A DNA stretch of 64,000 nt from Schistocerca nitens. Its lineage: Eukaryota > Arthropoda > Insecta > Orthoptera > Acrididae. This document shows positions 11,500 through 22,400 of the stretch, in pieces (the first letter of the stretch is position 1; each line of letters starts with the position of its first letter). Position numbers and translations under genes: made by a program. The stretch covers positions 616,829,000-616,892,999 of the forward strand of contig NC_064617.1 in the NCBI RefSeq assembly GCF_023898315.1, read 5' to 3'. The notes beneath the pieces were generated by a model that saw only the letters and a list, made by a program, of their open reading frames with translations, ran no database searches and had not been told where the DNA came from.

Positions 11500-11907
11500 C
11501 GGCGGAGACCAGACGGCGGCGACCGGCAGGCGGCGGCGGCGGCGGCGGGCGGCGAGCACCGGCAGGCGGCAGGCGACGGCGGCGAGCACCGGCAGGCGGC
11601 AGGCGGCGAACAGGCGGCGGCAGCGGCGGCAGGCGGCGACGGCGGCGGCGGCGGCGAGGACCGGCAGGCGACGACCACACGGCGGCGGCGGCGGCGGCGG
11701 CGAGCACCGGCAGGCGGCGACCAGGCGGCGGCGGTGGCGGCGAGGACAGGACGGCGAGCAGTATTGACGGCGAGCAGACGACACGGCAAGGAAACGGCGG
11801 GAATCTTCCACGTCGATGTTGCACCCTGAGAGTAGCCCAGGCAGTGAAACTCTTCGATGAAGACGAGAGGGAATCCAACCCTGAGAGGGAATCCAACCCT
11901 CGAATGC
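11500..11907 (-). promoter_or_regulatory. J1 LINE 5' UTR with CGG-rich tract and 18-mer repeat
   Basis: Bases 11500-11760 are an almost pure CGG/GCAGGCGG tract, CpG-dense and likely to form secondary structure. Bases 11865-11882 and 11883-11900 are two tandem copies of GAGAGGGAATCCAACCCT. On the element's own strand this puts a repeated GGGTTGGATTCCCTCTC at its extreme 5' end; the copy starting at 12425 has a single related unit. LINE 5' ends carry an internal promoter, so this is the expected promoter region, but I see no defined initiator. Confidence 0.55.
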
Positions 11908-12413
11908 GTAAGACGCAAAGTGAAACGAAAGAGGAAGTATGCATGAAAGTGGCCAAATATCGACAAGAGTTCGCACTGTTAGGGTGAGGTGAATAAGCTA
12001 GTGCGGTGCGAAAATTTTCGAAGAGAGAGGCGGTTTTAAAGAAAGCACAAGAGTCCTATGAATGCCCTCTTGTGTGTTTCTCTTTCAGTGGCTATTTGGC
12101 ATGTCTGCTTGCGCCATAGAAAGCTACTGTATGTGCCCCAGGCCCCCATCTAGCGGCCGGAGGTGCAAGCGGTGTTTACATACAGTCTCGCCTGAGGCAA
12201 TGGTCTCTCATTTCGGAACGCAAGAAGCACTGGTAGCGCACAAAAATAGCCGAGTGAGATCATTGCGGCCAAGTAAAGAGTAGAAGTAGGTTCTTTGCAG
12301 AATGTCTGAGCTTAAGGAATTCTTCGATAAGTAAATCGCGAAATGTGAAGAATGTGTCGTATTCTCGTAGGGCGTGTTGACGGTCTCGTGGCATAAGTAG
12401 CGAGCGGTGATAG
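11908..12413. repeat. Family U copy 1, right part (first 14 bases are the J1 TSD)
   Basis: Bases 11922-12250 align with about 35458-35780. Shared blocks include GGTTTTAAAGAAAGCACAAG, CATTTGGCATGTCTGC, CATCTAGCGGCCGGAGGTGC and AAGCGGTGTTTACATACAGT. A TTCTCTTTCAG stretch before the conserved block resembles a splice acceptor, but no open frame of note follows in both copies. I make no gene call. Confidence 0.55.
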
Positions 12414-12424
12414 CTTGCAAGCAT
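12414..12424. repeat. Target-site duplication, left, of composite J1 element
   Basis: CTTGCAAGCAT here is repeated at 19493-19503, directly after the A-rich tail of the composite element. It shows that the whole 12425-19492 unit lies between one pair of duplicated target bases. Confidence 0.9.
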
Positions 12425-12499
12425 CAGAGGGTTGGATCCCCTCAGTCGACGACGTCAGGTTGCAACGCCTGGGCTACTCTCAGGTTGTAATCTCCGTCT

Positions 12500-12673
12500 T
12501 CGGCGGTTGTGTCTGTCTGTCTGTCTGTCTGCCTGCTCGTCGCTTCCTGCTGTCGCTGTTCGTCCGTCTGTCCGCCTGCCTGCTCGCTGTCCACCGCCGC
12601 CGCTGCTGCCTGCTGTCCGTCCGTCCGTCCGTCTGCCTGTTCGCCGCCGTCTGCTGTCCGTCCGTCCGTCTGT

Positions 12674-12706
<33 letters not shown>

Positions 12707-12780
12707 GCCGGTGCCCGCCGCCGCCGCCGCCACCGCCACCGCCGCCATCCGGTGCCGCCTGGTCGCCGCCGTCCTGACCC
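12500..12780 (+). repeat. Simple repeats in J1 5' UTR: CTGT, CCGT and CCG runs
   Basis: Runs of CTGT (from 12512), CCGT (around 12620 and 12660) and CCG/CCGCCA (12675-12750) make up most of the 5' UTR of this copy. The inverted copy has a CGG-type tract at the matching place, with a different arrangement. Confidence 0.8.
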
Positions 12781-12876
12781 TGGTCTACGGCCGTCTTCGT
12801 CTTCATCCGTCTTCGTCTGTCCCCAGTTTCTGTCCTTTCCTCTCCGTTCTGTTCGTTATTGTTCCTGTCTACCGTC

Positions 12877-14441
12877 ATGTCCGCCCCCACCACCGCTGCC
12901 ACCGCTACCACCACCGCCATAGTTTATACTTCCCCTTCCGCCGCCTCCACCACTATAACTTGGTGTGCCCAGTCCCACCCCCCTCCTTCCGTCCCACCTC
13001 TCCTCACTCTCCCTTCACCCTCTATCTTTGTCGCCCCCTCTCCCGCTTCTTCCTCTCGCCCCTCTCGTTCTGATCCTTTCCCACCACTCCCCCAGCCTGT
13101 CACTGCAGCTCCGGCTCGGGTGGTGGCCCGTCGGGCCACTGTCCACGCCCAGCTCTCACCGTCACCTTCGCCATCACCGCCGCCACTGCCACTGTCATCG
13201 TCGTCGCCTTCGCCTTCGCCTTCACCTTCACCGTCACCATCACCATCACCATCTCCGGCGCCGACTCCGGCCCCGGGACCTGCCCCTCCCCGCCACATTC
13301 CCGTTGTTCCCGTCCCCCACACCTCCTCCACCGCCGTCAAGCGCCCCAGTGGCACCCCTGCTTCCTCTGCTTCCAAAAAGGCTCCGCCTCGTCCTCCTTC
13401 CCCCACCCATGATGCCATGGATGTCTCCCCGCCTGTCCCTGCCCCCTCCTCCTCCTCCTCTACCCCCTCCTCCTACCGCTACCTCCTCTCCCGTCCTGAT
13501 CCCTCTCTCCTTGAAGCCCGGAACCTCCCCCTCTTCCTTCGCCAGCATTGTCCTGGTGCCCCCATCTCCCTCCTCACTCCTCGCCGTGATTCGGTCCTCA
13601 TCTCCTCCCCCAGCCCAACCCTCCACACATACCTCCTTTCCCGCATCCCTGTCACCTGCTTTGGCCCTCATGCCTCTCTCACCCCTGCTCCTTCTCCAAC
13701 TCCCTCCCGCCAACCCCAACCTCCGCGTCGCCCACCAACTCTCACCGCCGTGATCACTCGGCTTAGTCCAGTGATCACGGAGGAGGAGGTGTTGGCGGAG
13801 CTCAAGGCGCATCCCCATTTGGAGGTGCGTGCGGTTCGCCGCATACATAACGCTGCCGGCCCCACCCGCCTTATGCGGGTTTTTTCTGAGCACGCCCCCT
13901 CCATTGACCGTCTCCTGAAGGAGGGTGTCCTCCTTTTTAACCAGCGGTACAAGGTCGACCCCTCCCGTTCCCCTCCTCAATCCCTGCGCTGCCAGAGGTG
14001 TCTGCGCTATAACGCGCACCCCACAGCTGAGTGCCGCGAGGCCCCCACCTGCCCGCATTGTCGGCAAGCGCACTACCTCCGGCAGTGCCCTAACCTCCAA
14101 TCCCCTCCTTCCTGCAATACCTGCAATCTCCCCCATCCCACGTACTCCCAAAAGTGTAAAGCCCGGCCTCCTCCAACCACTTCTGAACTCACCGTCCCTG
14201 TCCGTCCCCTGGACGCCCCCACCGCTCCTGGCAATTCCCTTCGTCCCCCCCCCCCCCAACCGCTGAGGACATCATCAGGTTCCTCACCATCGTCCTCCCG
14301 AATGTTCATCCCTTTCAGCGCCCCCACACCCTCCAGCAGATCTCCCTTGCCGCCCGTTCCGTATTCCAACTCAAGATGTACGCCACCTACTCCAACAACC
14401 AGGCCCATTTCACCTTCTCCCGCCTTGACACCCTCGTCTAA
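12877..14441 (+). pseudogene. LINE ORF1: Gag-like protein, one frameshift in a C-run
   Basis: This is the J1 ORF1. The ATG at 12877 (MSAPTTAATATTTAIVYTSP) follows the GC-rich 5' UTR. The protein has a Pro/Ser-rich N-terminus with a long Ser-Pro dipeptide run (about residues 88-130), the AVITRLSPVITEEEVLAELK block, a Cys/His-rich zone (CQRCLRY, CPHCRQAHYLRQC, CNTCNLPHPTYSQKC) and VPVRP after it. The frame is lost at a run of 13 C residues (14245-14257). The family C-terminus (ATYSNNQAHFTFSRLDTLV) reads in another frame to the stop at 14439-14441. The ORF2 ATG is at 14450, 8 bases on. Apart from the C-run it is open for about 460 codons. Confidence 0.88.
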
Positions 14442-14449
14442 TCCCGATC

Positions 14450-15955
14450 ATGGCGCGACAGCAACATATCCTTTTAAAAAACATCCGCTCCCTACCCGCC
14501 AACAGGAACCTCTTCCTGCACACCCTTGCCACCCACCGCGTGGATGCCTTCCTCCTTAATGAAACCTTCCTCCAGCCCCACCACACCATTCACACTTCGC
14601 CCTACCTCCTCCACTGCTCCGATAATCCCCTCCCAATTGCGCGTGGCGGAGTTGCCATTGGTCACCACCGCCAGATCCCCGTTCGTCTCCAACCTCTCCT
14701 TCCCGACCCCACCGAACACCTGATCCTTAGTCTCTTCTTCCCCGGCCTTACCGTTACCTGCGCCACCATCTATGTCCGCCCCCAACGCTCCTATTCCCTT
14801 CGACTTCCTCTCCCACGTCGATCGTACCTTTTCCTCCTACGTGATCGCTGCCGACCTCAACATCCATAGTCGTTCCGCCGCCCAGTTACGGCGGTGGCAT
14901 CGGTTCCTCTCCTCCCTTCAACGTGACCTAATCCCCATCCCCCAGCACACCCGTCCCGAAACCAATTGCACTCCTGATGTTATCCCCTCCTCCCCCAACC
15001 TCCTTGGCCGCATAACGGTGGAAGTCCTGGAGCCTATTGGTAGCGACCATCTCCCTGTCCTCCTCACCGTTTCAGACGGTCGTCGCCCCCGCCCCGACCC
15101 TCGTAATGACCCTCCCCCTAAGTATGTCCATGACTATTCCCGTGCCGACTGGAATGCCTACCACGATACCCTTTCCACCCAGGTCGATAGCCACCCCTTC
15201 ACCTACCACCACCCTGACGATGTCACCCATGCCGCTTCCTTTCTCCAGCAGACCTTGTCTGAGGCCGTGGAGGCCCACGTCCCTACTGTCGCCATCCACC
15301 CCCACCGTCCTACCTTACCCCCACAGGCCGTCCTCCTCCTCCATGAATCCCGTCGTCTCTACCGTGCCTTCCTCCGCACGCGTGACCCGGAGACACTACG
15401 ACGCCACCGGCAACTCCAGCGACACATTCGTAATTTGCTCGCGGCTAAGAAACGCCGGGACTGGCGACAGACATGCACCCGTTTAAATGCTACCCTACCA
15501 ATAAACTCGTCCAAGTTCTGGTCGGCCATCTGTCGCCTTACTGGAACTAAGCCCTCCTCCATCCTCCACACCTATAAATCCCTCATCCGCCCTATCCTTT
15601 GTTATGCCCATCCGGCTTGGCTCTCCGCCCCCCTCCCTTTTATAAATCCCTCCAAATCCTTGAACGCCATGCTCTCCGCCTCGCCTATCACATCCGTCTC
15701 CCCTCCCCCACGCGGCTCCTGTATGATCTCATCCCCTTCCCCCACCTCCATCTTTTCCTTGAAAGGATACGTATCCTGTACACCTCCCGTAAACTCGACC
15801 CTCCTCACCCGCTCGTCTCCCCGCTCCTCTCCCACCCCCACCCGCTGCCGCGCCTGTACTCCCACGTCCCGCCCGGTCTCCATCTGTCCACCCTCCTTAC
15901 CCTCTCCCAAGGTGGCTTCCGCCAGCTCCCCCTCCCTGATGATCCTTTCGTCCCC
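14450..15955 (+). pseudogene. LINE ORF2, first copy: endonuclease kept, RT core deleted
   Basis: It begins MARQQHILLKNIRSLPANRN. The endonuclease shows LNETFLQPHH, GGVAIGHHRQ, AADLNIHSRS and GSDHLPVLL. A one-base shift near 14780 separates the first 110 residues from the rest, and from there to about 15555 the frame is open. At about 15556 it jumps from ...RLTGTKPS straight to the late C-terminal SILHTYKSLIRPILCYAHPA block, so the RT fingers and palm are missing. After a further frame change, the C-terminal tail ends near 15945, where the sequence switches to an ORF1 tail. Confidence 0.87.
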
Positions 15956-18900
15956 TCCCCCCCGCCGCTGAGGACATTATCAGGTTCCTCACCATCGTCC
16001 TTCAAAATGTTCATCCTTTTCAGCGCCCCCACACCCTCCACCAGCTACCCCTCACCGCCCATTCCGTTTTCCAACTAAACATGTACGCCACCTACTCCAA
16101 CAACCAGGCCCATTTCGCATTCTCCCATCTTGACACCCTCGTCTAAACCCCTGTGATGGTGCGACAGCACCGTATCCTTTTCAACAACATCAGCTCCCTT
16201 CGCGCCAACAAGAACCTTTCCCTGCACACCCTTGCCACCCAACATGTGGATGCCTTCCTCCTCAATGAAACCTTCCTCCAACCCCACCACATCGTCCACA
16301 CGTCGCCCTACCTCCTTCACCGCTCCGATAATCCCCTCTCAATTGCATGTCGTGGAGTTGCCATTGGTCACGACCGTCAGATCGCCGTTCGGCTCCAAAC
16401 TCTCCTTCCCGACCCCACCAAACACCTGATCCTTAGTCTCTTCTTCCCCAGCCTTACCGTCACCTGCGCCACCATCTATGTCCGCCCTAACGCCCTATTC
16501 CCTTTGAATTCCTCTCCCATATTGACTGTTCTTTCTCCTCCTACATGATCGCCGCCGACCTCAACATCCATAGTCGTTCCGCCGCCCAGTTACGGCAGTG
16601 ACATCGGTTCCTCTGCTCCCTTCATGGCGACCTACACCCCATTCCCCAGCACACCCGTCCCGAATCCAACTCCACTCCCGATGTTATCCTTTCCTACCCT
16701 AACCTCCTTGGCCGCATAACGGTGGATGTCCTGGGGCTTATTGGTAGCGACCATCTCCCTGTCCTCACCGTTTCAGACGGTCGTCGCCACTACCCTGACC
16801 CTCCCCCAAAGTACATCCATGACTATTCCCGTGCCAACCGGAGTGCCTACTGGGATACCCTCTCCACCCAGGTCGATAGCCATCCCTTCACCTACCACAA
16901 CCGTGACAATGTAACCCAGCAGACGTTGTTTGAGGCCGTCGATGCCCACGTCTGTACTGTCGCCATCCATCCCACCATCCTCCCCTACCCCCACAGGCCG
17001 TCCTCCTCCTCCGTGAATCCCGCCGTCTGTACCATGCCTTCCTCCACACGCATCATCGGACGCACTACGTCACCACAGGCAACTCCAGCGACACATCCGA
17101 AAATTGCTCGCGGCTAAGAAACGCCGGGACTGGCGACAGACATGCACCCGTTAAAATGCTACCCTACCTATAAACTCGTCCAAGTTCTCGTCAGCCTTCC
17201 GTCGCCTTACCGAAACTAAACCCTCCCCCTACTATCCTCTAATCCATGATCACCCCTTCCCTGACACCCTTAGTAAGGCCAATCACTTTGCCCCCTACCT
17301 CTCCTATGTGTTTTCCATCCCCAATTATCCCCAGAGCGATTACTCCCTCTTCCCGGATGTCCGTAATCGAACTGGCACCTCTGTCCCTCCCCTCGCACCT
17401 GGTTTTCCAGTACTTGGACAACATTGCACACAGGGAACACAATGCCCATATCACAATACAGGATCTCATTACTAAACTCCGCACAAAACGCAACACCGCT
17501 CCTGGTGACGATTGTGTCACCTACAGTCACTTTCGTGAAGCTCCTGTCTCCTTCCTCTCCACCCAGGCCAGGCTTTACAATGTAGGCCTGGCCATCGGTT
17601 ACTACCTCGACCTGTGGAAAACAACCCGTATCCTGATGTTCCATAAACCTGGCAAACCACCGTCCGCCATCTCCTCCTACCGTCCCACCAGCCTTACCTT
17701 GGTCTTCAGCAAGGTCCTGGAATCTATCCTCACCCGACGCATCCACCAGCATCTCCGCCAGCACTGCCTCCTTCCCGTTACCCAGTGTGGCTTTCGGCCG
17801 TCTTTCTCTTCAGACGACCTTCTCCTTCACCTCAGCTTAATTCCCGTCGCTCCGCAATCATCCTCTCCCTGGACCTCGAACGTGCTTATCACCGTGTATG
17901 GCTTTCCGGTCTCCGCTTCAAGCTCCAAACCTTCGCCCTTCCCATTTACTACGTCCGTGTGATTGGCTCCTTTCTCTCCCACCGTCCTTCCCACGTCACC
18001 ATCCATAACACAGATTCCTACACCTTTTTTCCCTCCGCCGGTGTGCCCCAAGGCCCCGTCCTCTCCTCCCTTCTGTGCCTTTTGTATATGGCGGACATGT
18101 CGCCGCCGCCACTCCCCCCCCCCCCGTCCACCTTCTCCAGTTTGCCGATGACACCGTCTTCTTTGCCCTTGCCCCCACCCTGCAGCGTTCTGAACACCTT
18201 CTCCAGTCCCATTTTGACCGGTTCACTGCTTGGTGCAACCAGTGGTTGCTCAAGGTCAATCCCTCCAAAATCCAGGCGATCATTGTAGGCAAAACCACCC
18301 CTTCCTTCCACCTCCTTGATTTCTATCACACCCTCTATGGCCGTCCCATCGCCCTCACCCCAACCCTCAAGTACCTTGGCGTCACCCTCGACCATCGCTT
18401 CTCCTGGACCCTCCATCTCCGGACAATCCAAGCCAAGGCACGCTCCCGACTCTGTCTCCTCAAGCTCCTTTCCGGCTGTACGTGGGGTCTGGAACCCTCC
18501 ACCATCCTCCACACCTATAAATCCCTCATCTGCCCTATCCTTTGTTACGCCCATCCGGCCTGGATCTCTGCCCCCTACCTTTTCTAAATCCCTTCAAATC
18601 CTTGAACGCCATGCTCTCCGCGTCACATATCGCATCCGTCTCCCCTCCGCCACGTGGATCCTGTACGATCTCATTCTGTTCCCCCACCTCCTATTCCTTG
18701 AAAGGATTCGGATCCTGTACACCTCCAGCAAACTCGATCATCCTCACCCACTTGTCTCGCCTATCCTGTCCCACCTCGCCCGCTGCTGCGCCTGTATTCC
18801 CACGTCCCACCTGGTCTCCATTTCGCCACCCCCTTACCCTTTCCCAAGATGGCTTCCGCCAGCTCCCCCTCCCTGCTGATGTCCTCCTCCCCTCCATCTA

Positions 18901-19492
18901 CCCCTCCTATCAACTTTGATCTTCCTCCCACCACTTCCTGTGTCTTTTCCGTTCGGCACCCTCCCTCCCTTCTCTCTCCTTTTCCCCCATCCCCCTTCCT
19001 CCACCCCTCTTTCCCCGGGCTTCCCATCCCCCTCCTCCCTTCCCCCTATCTCCGCTGTCCGTGGCATCTCTGCTCTCCCCTCTGCCTCTCCCACTTCCCT
19101 CCCCTTCTCTTGGCAGGTCCCCGGACTCGTACACGCTTAGTGAACATTTGCGCGCCGGAGATCATTGCCATCAGTGTCCCGTGTGTGCTGTCATGTTTAG
19201 TGTTCATTGTTGAGTGTTCACCGTCACACTCCATCATTCACCAGTGCCATCGGCATCTTCAGTGTTTGTGCTTCGTGTCAACAGTTTGTAGTGCGTATTG
19301 TCATCGAATCTGAACGGCTTCATGTTTTTTTTTGTTCATGTGTCTACTGTTTTTTTCCCGCTGTTTAGTTCCAACCCATGTGTCATCTCTGTTTTCTCAT
19401 TGTACTCTCTTTGGCTGAAGAGCGACGTATTGTGCTGCTGCCAGCCTACCTGTTATACTGGTATTAAAATCACAATAAGAAAAAAAAAAAAA
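15956..19492 (+). pseudogene. Second J1 module: ORF1 tail, decayed ORF2, 3' UTR
   Basis: An ORF1 C-terminal piece (about 15956-16145) is followed by an ORF2 starting at 16156 (MVRQHRILFNNISSLRANKN). The endonuclease, RT and C-terminal blocks are all present but broken by many stops and frameshifts. Recognisable parts include FLLNETFLQPHH, LHKPGKPPSAISS-like finger sequence, QCGFRPSFS (17785-), GVPQGPVLSSLL and LLQFADDTVFFAL (18120-18170). The coding part ends near 18920; a 3' UTR and an AATAAGA-plus-A tail follow. It is clearly more decayed than the first module's ORF1, so the two modules have different histories. Confidence 0.82.
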
Positions 19493-22400
19493 CTTGCAAG
19501 CATCTCCGGCGGTAATCCTAAAGGATGCCGCCCTTCGATTGGCCTTTCGGTTCTTATCGAAGCGTTAGATGTATTTCAGGTTCCAGCCAGCAGCGGTCCC
19601 ACCCAGCAGCGGTCCCAGCCTGCAGCAGCAGCAGCAGCATCCCCACCGGCCAGCCAGCCAGGTCGCCTCCCCCGCCAGCAGAGTGGGGCTTTGACCCCAG
19701 TCTCCTTCATCATTTCTGCGTCCCTTTTACACTTGTGTTTCTCGTCGCCTTGTCCGTCCCTTGTTTGCTTCTTTGTCCTGTCCTGTGCTTTTCCCCTTGT
19801 CACATTGTCAACCCCCACCACCACCACTACAGCCACCACCACTGCCATAGTATACACATCTCCCTCCACCGCCGCCACCACAATCATGTGGTGCGCCCAA
19901 TACCCCCCTCAATCCAACTCCCCGCTCCTCACTGTGCCATCTCCCTCACTCTTTGTTGCTCCATCCAAGGCTCCTTCCTGCCTCACCTCCTCTGATCCTT
20001 TCTCTCCACTCCCCACCTCTGCTCCATCCGCTTCCTCCCCCCCCGCTAGGGTGGTGGCCCGGAGGGCCATGGCCCACGCTTAACTTTCCCCTTCGCCCTC
20101 TTCATCATCACCATCGCCATCGCCCTCACCATCTCCGGCGCCGACTCCAGCATCGGGACCTGCCCCTCCACGCCACCTTCCAGTTGCTCCCGTCCCCCAC
20201 ACCTCCGCCGCCGTCAAACGCCCTAGCGCCACCCTGCCTCTTCGGATAGAAAAAGGCTCTGCGCCGTCCCCCTTCACCTGTCCAAGATGCCATGGATGTC
20301 TCGCTGTCTGTCCCTGCCCCCTCATCCTCATCCTCCTCCCCCTCCCTCCCCCCGTCTCCTACATCCTCTCCCATCCTGATCCCTCCCTTCTTGAGTTTTG
20401 GAACCTCACCCTCTTCCTTCGCCAGAATTTTCCTGGTGCCCCATCTCAATCCTCACTCCTCGCCGTGATTCGGTGCTCATCTCCTCCCCCAGCCCTACCC
20501 TCCACACAGATCTCCTGTAACCCGCTTTGGGGACTAATGCCTCCCTCACCCATGCTCCTTCCCTGCATCCGTCCCACCAACCGCAACACCCGCGTCGCCC
20601 GCCGACCCTCACCGCCGTGATCACTCGGCTTAGTCCAACGATCACAGAGGAGGTGTTGGCGGAGCTCAAGGCGCAACCCCATCTGGAGGTGCGTGCGGTT
20701 CGCCGCATCCATAACTCAGCCGGCCCCACCTGCCTTATGCGGGTCTTTTCTGAACACCCCCCCCTCCATCGACCGTCTCCTGAAAGAGGGTGCCCTTCTC
20801 TTTCGCCAACACTACGAAGTTGACCCTTCCCGTTCCCCTCCTCAATCCCACCCCTGCCAAAGGTGCTTGCGGTACAATGTGCCACGAGGCCCACAACTGC
20901 CCGCACTGTAGGCAAGCCCACTTTTTTCAGCAGTGACCCAATCTCCAGTCCCCCCCTCCTCTAATACCTGTAATCTCCCTAATGCTACTTATTCCCAGAA
21001 ATGTAAGGCCCGTCCCCCTCCTACCACTCCTGAACTAACTGTTCCTGTCCGCCCTCTGGACGCCCCCACCCCTCCCGGCAATTCCCTTTGCCCACCCCCT
21101 ACCACTGAGGACATCATCAGATTCCTCTCCATCGTCCTCCAAAATGTACACCCGTTCCAGTGCCCCCACACCATCCAACAGATCTCCCTCGCCGCCCGTT
21201 CCGTTTTCGACTTAAAAATGTATGCCACCTACTCCAACAACCGGGCCCATTTCAAGTTCTCCCATCTTGACGCCCTTGTCTAAATCCCTGTCATGGCGCG
21301 ACAGCACCGTATCCTATGCAACAACATCGGCTCTCTTCCCACCAACAAGAACCTCTTCCTGCACACCCTTGCCACCCACCGCGTTGATGCCTTCCTCCTC
21401 AATGAAACCTTCCTCCAACCCCACCATACCGTCCACACTTCACCCTACCTCCTTCACTGCTCCGATAATCCCCTCCAGATTGCGTGTGGTGGAGTTGCCA
21501 TTGGTCACCACCGCCAAATCCCAGTTCGGCTCCAACATCTTGCCGACCCCACCGAACACCTGATCCTTAGTCTCTTCTTCTCCGGCATTACCGTCACCTG
21601 CGCCACCAGCTAAGTCCGCCCTAACGCCCCTATTCCCTTCGACTTCCTTTCCCACATTGACTGTACCTTCTCCTACGTGATCGCCGCAGACCTCAACATC
21701 CATAGTCGTTCCACCGCCCAGTTATGGTGGTGGCATCCTTTCCTCTCCCCCCTTCAAGGCGACCTCATCCCCATTCCCCAGCACACCTGTCCCGAATCCA
21801 ACTCCACTCCCGATGTTATCCTCCCCTCTCGTAACCACCTTGGCAGCATAACGGTGGATGTCCTGGAGCCTATTGGTAGCGACCATCTCCCTGTCCTCAC
21901 CGTTTCAGACGGTCGACGCCCCCGCCCCGACACTCATAATGACCTTCCCCCAAAGTACGTCCATGACTATTTCCGTGCCAACTGGAATGCCTACTGGGAT
22001 ACCCTTTCCACCCAGGTCGATAGCTATCCCTTCACCTACCACCACCCTGACAATGTAACCCATGCCGCCTCCTTTCTCCAGCAGACCTAGTCTGAGGCCG
22101 TGGAGGCTCACGTCCCTACTGTCGCTATCCACCATCACCATCCTACCTTACCCCCACAGGCCGTCCTCCTCCTCGGTGAATCCCACCATCTCTACCGTGC
22201 CTTCCTCCACACGCATCATCGGACACACTACGACGCCACCGGCAACTCCAGTGACACATTGGAAACTTGCTCGTGGTTAAGAAACGCCGGGACTGGTGCA
22301 CCCGTTTAAATGCTACCCTTCCTATAAACTCGTCCAAGTTCTGGTCAGCCTTCCGCCGGCACACCGGATCTAAACCCCCCCTACTATCCTTTCCTTCATG

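Larger units (their letters stand above)
6439..11907 (-). mobile_element. Full-length J1 LINE, inverted, lightly damaged
   Basis: This is a complete J1 copy of about 5.47 kb on the minus strand. Reading 5' to 3' it has a GC-rich 5' UTR with an 18-base tandem repeat, ORF1 (11475-9997), a 12-base gap, ORF2 (9984-7160), a purine-rich 3' UTR on this strand, and a tail seen as a T-run at 6439-6457. A 14-base TSD flanks it. I count four coding lesions: one stop in ORF1, and two stops and one frameshift in ORF2. It gives the best view of the whole J1 layout. It sits inside repeat family U. Confidence 0.95.
12425..19492 (+). mobile_element. Composite J1 LINE with repeated ORF1-tail/ORF2 module
   Basis: This is a 7.07 kb J1 unit. 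Order: 5' UTR (12425-12876), ORF1 (12877-14441), a first ORF2 (14450-about 15950) lacking about 1.28 kb of its RT core, a jump back into the ORF1 tail (about 15956-16145), a second ORF2 (16156-about 18920), 3' UTR, and an A-rich tail ending at 19492. The junction near 15556 shares CCTCC with both parent sites, and the junction near 15950 shares a CTTTCGTCCCC-like stretch with the ORF1 tail. An 11-base TSD flanks the whole. Either two RNAs or cDNAs were joined during one insertion, or two neighbouring copies recombined later. Confidence 0.88.

Noticed and set aside
11276-11976. Several frames of about 210 codons over the CGG-rich 5' UTR
   Set aside because: All are products of the CGG/CCG simple repeat (Arg, Pro, Ala runs) in different frames.
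12020-12200. Possible host exon with an acceptor-like TTCTCTTTCAG, conserved at 35590-35730
   Set aside because: The conservation is explained by repeat family U; no common open frame exists in the two copies.
13246-14259. Minus-strand 337-codon frame opposite ORF1
   Set aside because: Arg/Gly-rich shadow of the zinc-knuckle ORF1.
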